From: an uncultured Porphyromonadaceae bacterium
Lineage (GTDB): Bacteria > Bacteroidota > Bacteroidia > Bacteroidales > Muribaculaceae
DNA length: 5,941 nt
Direction of reading: 5' to 3'
Assembly: GCA_947178685.1 (NCBI GenBank)
Contig: CAMWZE010000109.1
Coordinates: forward strand, 1-5,941
Part shown: in pieces, positions 1 through 5,794 of the stretch
Numbering within the stretch: the stretch's first letter is position 1
Layout of the letters: the number at the start of each line of letters is the position of its first letter
The notes under the pieces: generated by a model
The model's input: the letters and a program-made list of their open reading frames with translations, nothing else
Told to the model about the DNA's origin: nothing
The model's database searches: none
Made by a program: the position numbers and the translations under genes

Positions 1-603
1 ATCCACAATATCTATGACTATAAGGATGGAAAATCATTCAATTCCGAAATTGAGATAGAACGTCTTCTCTTAGGGGGGAAGGGACGTGCTTACGGATTTG
101 AATTCACCTTGCGCAAGAATGCCGGTAAACTTACCGGATGGATGGGCTATACTTTATCTTGGGTGCAAAATAAGATCGACGGTATAAATAACGGTAAATG
201 GTACACGGCAGGAAACGACAGACGTCATGATATTTCTGTGGTGGGAATATATGAGTTCAATAAAAAATGGAATATGTCAGCGGCATGGGTGTTCAACACC
301 GGACAGGCACTGACCGCACCGAGTGCAAAATATGAAGTGGACGGTATCCACATGTTCCATTATGCGGAAAGAAACGGATATCGCGCTCCGGCTTATAATC
401 GACTGGATCTAAGCGCGACATATACGCATGTGGGTCCGAAACTTACCTATGAATGGTCATTTGGAATATATAATGCATATTCGCGCTATAATCCTTTCCT
501 GATAGTATTTGAAACCGATGAAAACGCTCCAACCGGCTTTAAGACCATGAAGTATTCCCTTTTCGGTCTCGTTCCTTCCGTCTCATACACATTAAAATTC
601 TGA
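1..603 (+). CDS. TonB-dependent receptor, C-terminal part (5' end outside window)
   Basis: Frame 1 is open from the first base, so this is the last 200 residues of a longer protein. A TTG at 109 lies inside the frame and is not a credible start. The residues look like the final strands of an outer-membrane beta-barrel: alternating aromatic and polar strands (for example WNMSAAWVFNTGQALTAP), a late 'RLDLSATYTH' strand, the segment IYNAYSRYNPF and a closing strand ending in Phe (YTLKF), the usual BAM recognition signal. From family knowledge, the IYNAYSRxNPF region followed by a LFGLVPSVSYTLKF-like end is typical of receptors encoded just upstream of DUF4249 lipoproteins, which is the case here. 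The protein would import a substrate across the outer membrane using TonB energy. The substrate is unknown, and the plug domain and any N-terminal regulatory domain are not in view. Confidence 0.9.
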   Translation: MHNIYDYKDGKSFNSEIEIERLLLGGKGRAYGFEFTLRKNAGKLTGWMGYTLSWVQNKIDGINNGKWYTAGNDRRHDISVVGIYEFNKKWNMSAAWVFNTGQALTAPSAKYEVDGIHMFHYAERNGYRAPAYNRLDLSATYTHVGPKLTYEWSFGIYNAYSRYNPFLIVFETDENAPTGFKTMKYSLFGLVPSVSYTLKF

Positions 604-609
604 CCTCAA

Positions 610-1419
610 ATGAAATCCCTACATTATATTGCTGCCTTGTTCCTCTTATGCTCATGCACAGAGGAAATACAGCTTGACTATCGTCCGATAGACCCTCTTT
701 ATGTTATAGAAGGACATGTGAGCAACGAAGGCTCTGAAGTCGTAATCACGGGAACACGTGACATTGACGACCCGGTACTAAAAACAGGAGTAGAAGTACA
801 ATCCGTAGTATTGTCATCAGATAATGGCATAAAAGAAACGCTCACCTATAGAGAAGACGGCACATACCGTTCGCTATCATTCATTGGAATACCCGGTCAG
901 ACATATACACTTACGGTTATTATTGACGGAGAATCCTTTACTTCGAGTTCAACGATGCCCGGAATTACTGAAATAGTATCTACCCGTATGAGATGGGAAG
1001 AAATGATGGGTAACGATATGCTCCATTTGATAGTAGACGTCTGCGATAAAGCTGACGATATAAACTATTATTACTACCGGATACTCCGTAACGGCAAACT
1101 GTTCAAATGGAATGTGATGCGTGACCTTGACAGTTCAAACCATAGTGTACAGTTTGATATAAGCTGCATGAACCGGGATAAAGCAGAAAAAAATGATCCA
1201 GAGGATTATGATTCCATTCTTTTTGAGGGAGATGACATTACCATCGAGGTAAGAGCAATAGATATGAAGGCTTATGATTATCTTTTCTCGGCGAAACTTT
1301 CTGGACAGAATCATTCAAATCCGGTATATGACTTCGACGGAGAAGTCCTTGGTTATTTCTCTGCCTATACATCTACATCAAAATCGTTTATATTCCATTA
1401 TTCCGATATTGAAGACTGA
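610..1419 (+). CDS. DUF4249-family outer-membrane lipoprotein, partner of the upstream TonB-dependent receptor
   Basis: A complete protein of 269 residues, normal for DUF4249. The N-terminus is a lipoprotein signal: Lys2, hydrophobic residues 4-14, then L-C-S-C with the acylated Cys at 16. The acidic pair right after it (CTEE) resembles the surface-export signal of Bacteroidota lipoproteins, so the protein probably faces outward. The start of the mature part (DPLYVIEGHVSNE, about residues 28-40) and the following Ig-like beta-rich stretch (TLTVIIDGESFTSSSTMP, about 100-117) fit the family. The gene starts six bases after the receptor stop with no visible Shine-Dalgarno, which suggests an operon with translational coupling. 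From family knowledge, DUF4249 genes usually sit beside a TonB-dependent receptor and are thought to act with it, in a role analogous to SusD. The biochemical function is not established and the ligand is unknown. An acidic C-terminus (SDIED) ends the protein and nothing looks broken. Confidence 0.87.
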   Translation: MKSLHYIAALFLLCSCTEEIQLDYRPIDPLYVIEGHVSNEGSEVVITGTRDIDDPVLKTGVEVQSVVLSSDNGIKETLTYREDGTYRSLSFIGIPGQTYTLTVIIDGESFTSSSTMPGITEIVSTRMRWEEMMGNDMLHLIVDVCDKADDINYYYYRILRNGKLFKWNVMRDLDSSNHSVQFDISCMNRDKAEKNDPEDYDSILFEGDDITIEVRAIDMKAYDYLFSAKLSGQNHSNPVYDFDGEVLGYFSAYTSTSKSFIFHYSDIED

Positions 1420-1453
1420 AAAGTATTATGACCAAAGAGACCGTAAATGTCCA

Positions 1454-1581
1454 CACAACAGACACTCCGCAGGGACATAAGCCCTCGATGGTGGCGGAAC
1501 CTCAACCTCGTTATCCAATGACGGCAAATGCGCCACGTTTTCCGGCTCGGCATCCCGGTATTTGACAATCCACAACAGACA
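1454..1581. repeat. 11-bp direct repeat bracketing the GC-rich island
   Basis: CACAACAGACA occurs exactly at 1454-1464 and again at 1571-1581, 117 bases apart. The two copies enclose almost exactly the GC-rich segment. An exact 11-mer pair within a 300-base gap is expected by chance only about 1% of the time (rough estimate). It could be a target-site duplication around a small insertion or a recombination scar. I see no terminal inverted repeats inside the copies, so an intact mobile element is not supported. Confidence 0.4.
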
Positions 1582-1682
1582 GATCAGGCTTCAATGCTTG
1601 GTATGTCATTAGTTTTATATGGCCTATAAGTCCGGTATGTGCATAATCTTTACTACATTCCTAACTGACAGCATTGTACAGC

Positions 1683-1714
1683 TTTCGTATATGAGAATTT
1701 TTTAGTAATTTTGC
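1683..1714 (+). promoter_or_regulatory. Bacteroides-type promoter of the AraC gene, almost abutting its start codon
   Basis: TAATTTTGC at 1706-1714 matches the Bacteroidota primary-sigma -7 element TAnnTTTG. TTTC at 1683-1686 is one base off the -33 TTTG element, and the 19-base spacing is within the usual 19-21. Transcription should begin a few bases after 1714, at or next to the ATG at 1719, so the mRNA would be leaderless or nearly so. The region just upstream is AT-rich (a run of six T at 1698-1703), as expected for such promoters. Confidence 0.6.
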
Positions 1715-1718
1715 AGTT

Positions 1719-2609
1719 ATGAAACAATATCCTCATAAACTTACGGACGATTTTGAAATTCCTGTCCATAAACTTAAAGATTTTGCTCCTAATGGAGTAT
1801 CCGCTCGGCTTTATGGTGAGGATATGGATATTGCGTCATGGGAAATGATAGAAAATTTTCCTATTCACCGTGACGATCACTATTTCTTTCTTGTTCTTGA
1901 AGAAGGGTGTGGCAGTCTTGATGTCGATTTTCAAACTATCGAGCTACATAGTAACCAACTTTATGTGGTAACCCCGGGGCAGCTACATGGAAATGTGGAT
2001 GCACGTGGTAGTCGTGGCTGGGTTGTACTTGTAGCACCTGAATACATTGACACATATTACCGGGAGCTTTTTGCGAAAAATATGTTTCGTGTTGAACCGC
2101 ATTCGCTATCGTATGAGGAGAAGAACCTTTTCAGCAGTGTACTCGACTTAATGGTCAGGTTACAAAATCGTGAACAAGAGCTTTTTTATAGCGAAGTGAT
2201 GAGATCTACAGCTGAATTGTTCATAACTCTTGTAGCAAGGGCTCTCAAATCATCAGAAATAGAGGCAGGAATCCCTGATACTAATAAAAGAAGATTGGCA
2301 TATAAATTCAAAGAACTTATCCGTGAACATTTCAGATATGAAAAATCAGTTCAATTTTATGCGGCTAAGCTCAATGTCACTTCCGGCTATCTAAATGAAG
2401 TGCTAAATAACATTACAGGGCAGTCTACCACTTACTGGATATTGGAAGAAATACTGCTGGAAGCCAAGCGTTTACTAATAGTGTCCGATTTGACCGTAAA
2501 GGAAATTGGATATGCATTGGGTTATGAGAATTATACCTACTTTAACAGGATGTTTCATAAAAGAACCGGGATGACTCCATTGCAATTCAGAATAGAAAAC
2601 CGTAAATAG
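1719..2609 (+). CDS. AraC/XylS-family transcriptional regulator
   Basis: A 296-residue protein with the family's two-domain plan. Residues about 25-110 form a cupin-like sensor (HRDDHYFFLVLEEGCG, then LYVVTPGQLHGNV, where His90 sits at a typical ligand-pocket position). Residues about 190-296 are the AraC DNA-binding domain with two helix-turn-helix units: the first around 210-234 (FYAAKLNVTSGYLNEVLNNITG), the second around 259-291 (TVKEIGYALGYENYTYFNRMF, then the signature KRTGMTPLQFR). The start at 1719 is the first possible one: the frame has a stop at 1692-1694 and no other start codon between. It lies 88 bases upstream of a TonB-dependent receptor gene in the same direction. AraC proteins often activate an adjacent uptake gene, so control of that receptor is a reasonable inference, as is autoregulation. 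The inducer cannot be read from the sequence. No truncation or frameshift is seen. Confidence 0.92.
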   Translation: MKQYPHKLTDDFEIPVHKLKDFAPNGVSARLYGEDMDIASWEMIENFPIHRDDHYFFLVLEEGCGSLDVDFQTIELHSNQLYVVTPGQLHGNVDARGSRGWVVLVAPEYIDTYYRELFAKNMFRVEPHSLSYEEKNLFSSVLDLMVRLQNREQELFYSEVMRSTAELFITLVARALKSSEIEAGIPDTNKRRLAYKFKELIREHFRYEKSVQFYAAKLNVTSGYLNEVLNNITGQSTTYWILEEILLEAKRLLIVSDLTVKEIGYALGYENYTYFNRMFHKRTGMTPLQFRIENRK

Positions 2610-2633
2610 TGCAATCATACCCTTTTTTAGTTC

Positions 2634-2666
2634 ATTGATGTCAACTCTCTCAGAGTGTAATTTTGC
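2634..2666 (+). promoter_or_regulatory. Bacteroides-type promoter of the downstream TonB-dependent receptor
   Basis: TAATTTTGC at 2658-2666 matches the -7 consensus TAnnTTTG, and ATTG at 2634-2637 is a three-of-four match to the -33 TTTG with a 20-base spacer. Transcription would start near 2671-2673, giving a leader of about 25 bases that is A-rich and has no Shine-Dalgarno, the normal state in Bacteroidota. The imperfect -33 box is compatible with dependence on an activator such as the adjacent AraC protein. The -7 box and the bases after it closely resemble those of the AraC promoter. Confidence 0.65.
2644..2656. promoter_or_regulatory. Short palindrome between the -33 and -7 boxes, possible operator
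   Basis: ACTCT-CTC-AGAGT is a perfect 5-bp inverted repeat with a three-base spacer, placed inside the promoter spacer two bases before the -7 element. A protein bound here would block or reshape the promoter. AraC regulators usually bind direct repeats upstream of -33, so this would more naturally suit a repressor. Arms this short can arise by chance. Confidence 0.25.
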
Positions 2667-2697
2667 ACTTTGAAAGTAATACTAAAAACAGACAGCA

Positions 2698-5049
2698 ATG
2701 AACATGAAAATTCCATTGGCTCTTATATCTTCGCTTGTACTGGCATTCGGTATGCCGATTTATGCCGTGCAAAATGATATAGGCACAATCAGAGGTCGAG
2801 TCTTCGATCGTACCTCGGACACTGAACTTCCGTTTGCAACACTCCAGCTTGTTAAGTCAGACTCTGTGATCGCTACAGCCCAGACTGATACATTAGGCCT
2901 TTTTGACTTTCAGAAACTTTCACCCGGAAGATATGACCTTAAGGCCACCTACTTGGGTTATAGCCCCGGTGTGCTGAAGGAACTTCTTGTAACCTCCGGG
3001 CACGATCTTATAGTGAGTGTACCTCTGACAGAAAATTCATCGATGCTTGATGAAGTGGTAGTTAAACCATACGTCAACAAGGCACAACCACTTAATAATA
3101 TGGCTCTGACAGGAGGACGGATGCTTGCTGTAGAGGAGGCATCGCGCTATGCAGGCGGCCTCGACGATCCTGCAAGACTTGCGTCATCCTTCGCAGGTGT
3201 TGCCACCAATGTCGGCGACAACGGAATTGTCGTGCGTGGAAATGCGCCGAAATTCCTGCAATGGAAAATTGAGGATGTTGAGGTTCCTAACCCGAATCAT
3301 TTTGCGGAAATAGCAGGATTCGGTGCAGGAGGTCTTGCTGCAATCAGCAGCAACGTGCTTGGTAACTCAGATTTCTTTACAGGAGCTTTCCCGGCAGAAT
3401 ATGGTAATGCGCTTTCCGGTGTATTTGATATTAAGCTGCGTAATGGCAATAATTCTAAATATGAACATGCATTCGCACTGGGAACTATGGGAATAGACGT
3501 CGCATCTCAAGGCCCACTGAAAAAGAATAGCCGTGCCTCTTATATCTTCAACTACAGATATTCAACTTTGGCATTGATGTCAAGCTTTCTACCGGAAGGT
3601 GCTGAAAATATGCGGTATCAAGACCTATCCTTTAAATTCAATATACCGACAAAGAAACATGGTACCTTTTCTATATGGGGAGTAGGTCTAATCGACAGTA
3701 ATGGTGAGGACGCAAAGACAAATCCGCAGGAATGGGAGTATATGAACGACCGTGAGGGATGGAATAACAAGCTATATATGGGTGCGTTTGGAATTGCACA
3801 TAGGATAAACATCAACGACAGATCTTTTTTGAAAACCACTTTGGCAGGCACTGTCAACGGCATTAAAGGAAATGGAGATGTGGCGTTAGAAGACGGAACC
3901 GTTCATCCTGAGAATTCCATTTCAAAACTGAATACCAACATCATCCTTAATTCATACATAAATACCAAATTCAGTGCACGTCATACCAACCGTTCAGGTC
4001 TTACACTGACGGCATTACTGTATGATATGAATATCCGCAATTCTAAGACTCCAGGAACACCACTTCTGCAAGTATCGGATAACAATGGAGCCGCTGCTTT
4101 GATAGAGGCTCACACTAATTCATCTTTTGCATTAGGAAACCGTTGGAAACTGAATGCAGGTCTTCATGTTCAGTACCTAACCCTTAATAATCATTATTCA
4201 ATTGAGCCACGCCTGAGTTCTTCATTTGAGCTTGACTCCAAATCCACGCTGTCGGCTGCTTTCGGTATGCACAGCCGCATGGAGATGCTTAACTACTATT
4301 TCACAGAAGGCCCTGATGGCGAACTGTATAACAAAAATCTTGACTTTACAAGAGCGTTGCATTTTTCAATTTCATGGCAACGAACATTCGGAGAAAACTT
4401 CCGTCTGTTGGTGGAACCTTATGTACAATACCTTTACTCGGTACCAGTGAGCAAGACAGGAACATTCTCCTTCCTTAACTTGAAAGATGAATGGTATATC
4501 ATGGATGAGTTGACAAATATAGGTAAAGGCTTCAACTATGGTGTAGATGTCACTTTTGAGAAATATATGACCAATGGCTTCTATTTCATGTTTACGGGTT
4601 CTCTGTATAATGCAAGATACAGAGCAGCTGACGGAACATGGCGCAACACACGTTTCAACCGCAATTTCCTGTTGAACGGGCTTGCCGGAAAGGAATGGAT
4701 GGTAGGAAAGACAAAAAGAAACATGTGGAGCCTGAACCTGAAACTCACATACATGGGAGGAGACCGGTTCTCTCCTGTGGACTATGAGAACTCCATACTC
4801 AACCAAGATGTTGTCTTTGATGAGACAAAGGCATATAGCTCACGATTATCACCAATCCTTGTAGGGCATTTTACTGTCAGCTATCGTATCAATAGACGTA
4901 AATTAAGCCACGAGTTCGCATTTAAAATGCTGAACTGTACTGGGTATGCCGAATACTTCAACCATGCCTTTAATTATAAGACACAGAAAGTAGATATAAT
5001 CAGAGATGGCATCGCAATGCCGAATATATATTACAAAATTGAGTTTTAA
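2698..5049 (+). CDS. TonB-dependent receptor with N-terminal carboxypeptidase-regulatory-like domain
   Basis: A complete outer-membrane receptor of 783 residues. Order of parts: Sec signal peptide 1-23 (hydrophobic core LALISSLVLAFG, probable cleavage after IYA); a carboxypeptidase D regulatory-like beta-sandwich about 28-112 (GTIRGRVFD, then PGRYDLKATYLGY); a TonB-box-like LDEVVV at 117-122; a plug domain about 125-250 with VVRGNAPKFLQWKIEDVEV and GAFPAEYGNALSGVFDIKL; then the barrel to a final Phe (YYKIEF). No SusD or DUF4249 gene follows; the hairpin at 5059 closes the unit. With no SusD partner, and at 783 residues rather than roughly 1000, it is not a standard SusC protein. It would take up an unidentified ligand (siderophore, cofactor, peptide or sugar are all possible). 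Its position behind an AraC gene suggests ligand-responsive control. ATG at 2698 is chosen over the in-frame ATG at 2704 only by position; either gives a workable signal peptide. Confidence 0.93.
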   Translation: MNMKIPLALISSLVLAFGMPIYAVQNDIGTIRGRVFDRTSDTELPFATLQLVKSDSVIATAQTDTLGLFDFQKLSPGRYDLKATYLGYSPGVLKELLVTSGHDLIVSVPLTENSSMLDEVVVKPYVNKAQPLNNMALTGGRMLAVEEASRYAGGLDDPARLASSFAGVATNVGDNGIVVRGNAPKFLQWKIEDVEVPNPNHFAEIAGFGAGGLAAISSNVLGNSDFFTGAFPAEYGNALSGVFDIKLRNGNNSKYEHAFALGTMGIDVASQGPLKKNSRASYIFNYRYSTLALMSSFLPEGAENMRYQDLSFKFNIPTKKHGTFSIWGVGLIDSNGEDAKTNPQEWEYMNDREGWNNKLYMGAFGIAHRININDRSFLKTTLAGTVNGIKGNGDVALEDGTVHPENSISKLNTNIILNSYINTKFSARHTNRSGLTLTALLYDMNIRNSKTPGTPLLQVSDNNGAAALIEAHTNSSFALGNRWKLNAGLHVQYLTLNNHYSIEPRLSSSFELDSKSTLSAAFGMHSRMEMLNYYFTEGPDGELYNKNLDFTRALHFSISWQRTFGENFRLLVEPYVQYLYSVPVSKTGTFSFLNLKDEWYIMDELTNIGKGFNYGVDVTFEKYMTNGFYFMFTGSLYNARYRAADGTWRNTRFNRNFLLNGLAGKEWMVGKTKRNMWSLNLKLTYMGGDRFSPVDYENSILNQDVVFDETKAYSSRLSPILVGHFTVSYRINRRKLSHEFAFKMLNCTGYAEYFNHAFNYKTQKVDIIRDGIAMPNIYYKIEF

Positions 5050-5058
5050 GTTGACTTA

Positions 5059-5099
5059 AGAAATTGCTGTAATGAATGACTATCATTATGGCAATTTCT
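5059..5099 (+). terminator. Long hairpin after the TonB-dependent receptor gene, probable terminator
   Basis: The arms AGAAATTGCTGTAATGA (5059-5075) and TCATTATGGCAATTTCT (5083-5099) pair over 17 positions, with two adjacent G-U wobbles in RNA and a seven-base loop. The stem begins nine bases after the receptor stop codon. No clean U-run follows (ATCTCAAAAAT), so it may work as an mRNA 3'-end stabiliser as much as an intrinsic terminator. The right arm runs straight into the GIN-domain remnant. Confidence 0.6.
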
Positions 5100-5388
5100 A
5101 TCTCAAAAATTACTGTTGAAAGTAATCTGCAATATCGTAGGAACAGGAAGTATCTCTATAAGAGCTGATTTTGTTTCAAACTTAAAATGTAATACAATAG
5201 GGACAGCTAAATTATATTTGAGAGGATTAAAAACAGACTCTGCTCATATAAATGGTGGAGGAAGTATAGATTGTGGTATAAATAAAGACCTCTATGCCTG
5301 TGGTGTAGGATCAACCAAAATTAGTTTTCTTGGACAACCTCAGATTAAACGAAAAGGTAGTGATAAACCTCAGCAAATTATTAATTAG
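5088..5388 (+). pseudogene. Truncated, frameshifted GIN/DUF2807 (putative adhesin head domain) remnant
   Basis: The main frame encodes about 90 residues, translatable only from a TTG at 5116. It shows the degenerate 18-20-residue beta-repeat of DUF2807 proteins: CNIVGTGSISIRADFVSNLK, CNTIGTAKLYLRGLKTDSAH, INGGGSIDCGINKDLYAC, GVGSTKISFLGQPQIKRKG. The reading just upstream in another frame (about 5091-5129, ISISKITVESNL) matches the next repeat ISIRADFVSNL, so the frame was probably broken near 5125-5133. Family members are normally around 200-250 residues with a signal peptide and further repeats. Here there is no signal peptide, no upstream half and no clear promoter. The intact protein would be an exported beta-helical envelope protein of uncertain role. 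Expression of a 90-residue TTG-started product is possible but unlikely. Base composition is AT-rich compared with the neighbouring receptor gene. Confidence 0.6.
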
Positions 5389-5456
5389 TGTAAACTAGTG
5401 ATATTATGGTATAAATATAAATCAAACTAAAACATTTAACAAAATATGAGTTAACA

Positions 5457-5663
5457 ATGAACAAAGTATTAATTGTAGACAATTCCGAATCAGATCGTCG
5501 GCTTATATCAGGTTTGCTTAGCAAGTCGGCGTATGAGCCGGTTGCTGTCTATGGATTGGAGGATGCAAAATCAGAGGTGACGAAACTGTCACCGGGTGCA
5601 GTGATTGTCACGGCTATGAAATTCCGGGACGGTACTGCACGAGAGACGTTCATTGAGCCTTAG
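5457..5663 (+). pseudogene. N-terminal fragment of an atypical response-regulator receiver domain
   Basis: The 68-residue frame begins MNKVLIVDNSESDRRLISGL, a clear start of a CheY-like receiver fold (beta1, then alpha1). Asp8 of the acidic pocket is present but its usual second acid is Asn9. The beta3 strand GAVIVTAMKF aligns with the usual VLLDIKMP-type segment, so the phospho-accepting Asp is replaced by Thr52. Coding similarity appears to stop after DGTARE (residue 63), followed by five residues and TAG. A full receiver is about 120 residues, and an output domain (perhaps NtrC/RteB-like, which is my inference) would follow. The ATG at 5457 has only an AT-rich leader before it and no recognisable -7 box. 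It is most likely a decayed 5' piece of a larger regulator gene. A small stand-alone protein cannot be excluded, but half a receiver fold would not be stable or phosphorylatable. Confidence 0.65.
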
Positions 5664-5729
5664 GGCGAAACTTACCTTAGTCGTATTCGTAAAAGCCTTC
5701 TCACTGAATAATCTAATCTATAATAAATC

Positions 5730-5770
5730 AAAGTGTCCCGAAAGTGATGATAAAACTTTCGGGACACTTT
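5730..5770. terminator. Perfect 16-bp inverted repeat, probable bidirectional intrinsic terminator
   Basis: AAAGTGTCCCGAAAGT (5730-5745) is exactly repeated in inverse at 5755-5770 with a nine-base loop. The stem has a GC-rich core with A-tracts on the left arm and T-tracts on the right, so RNA from either strand ends the stem in U-rich sequence. It lies between the plus-strand receiver fragment and the minus-strand remnant ending at 5795, the classic position for a terminator shared by convergent genes. It is the strongest stem-loop in the window. Confidence 0.7.
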
Positions 5771-5794
5771 ATTGTTGAGTGTTATCGGCGTTGC

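Larger units (their letters stand above)
1420..1718. other. Intergenic region with GC-rich island; no confident gene
   Basis: These 299 bases separate the lipoprotein gene from the AraC gene. Bases 1451-1560 are GC-rich (64 of 110 by hand count, about 58%), well above the flanking genes. On the plus strand, ATG at 1428 opens a 45-codon frame to 1565 (begins MTKETVNVHT, Pro/Ala-rich, ends RHPGI). On the minus strand another frame is open from 1590 to 1426 but has no ATG. Neither resembles a family I recognise, and they overlap on opposite strands, so at most one could be real. The plus-strand frame starts eight bases after the lipoprotein stop and could be a translated small protein or the remnant of a lost gene. 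The last 100 bases are AT-rich and carry the AraC promoter. I see no convincing terminator hairpin for the upstream operon. Confidence 0.5.

Noticed and set aside
109..603. A free-standing 164-residue protein starting at TTG 109
   Set aside because: The frame is open to base 1 with matching beta-barrel sequence, so it is the interior of a larger receptor gene cut by the window edge.
1274..1480. 68-codon plus-strand frame overlapping the end of the DUF4249 gene
   Set aside because: It lies mostly inside the lipoprotein gene in another frame, has unnatural Ile/His/Arg-rich composition and no recognisable feature.
1420..1718. tRNA, small RNA, riboswitch or CRISPR in the main gap
   Set aside because: No cloverleaf, no repeat-spacer pattern and no strong conserved-looking hairpin; only one pair of 11-base repeats was found.
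3618..3863. 81-codon minus-strand frame inside the second receptor
   Set aside because: Antisense shadow of a well-supported coding region, with no independent domain signal.
4226..4450. 74-codon plus-strand frame inside the second receptor
   Set aside because: Out-of-frame shadow with Cys/Trp/Arg-rich residues, no start signal and no family resemblance.
4372..4806. 144-codon minus-strand frame inside the second receptor
   Set aside because: Long, but wholly antisense to conserved barrel sequence, Cys- and His-rich as antisense frames of such genes often are, and without promoter or domain evidence.
5436..5454. Inverted repeat TTAAC/GTTAA just before the receiver fragment
   Set aside because: Five-base AT-rich arms in a very AT-rich stretch are expected by chance, and no promoter box accompanies them.
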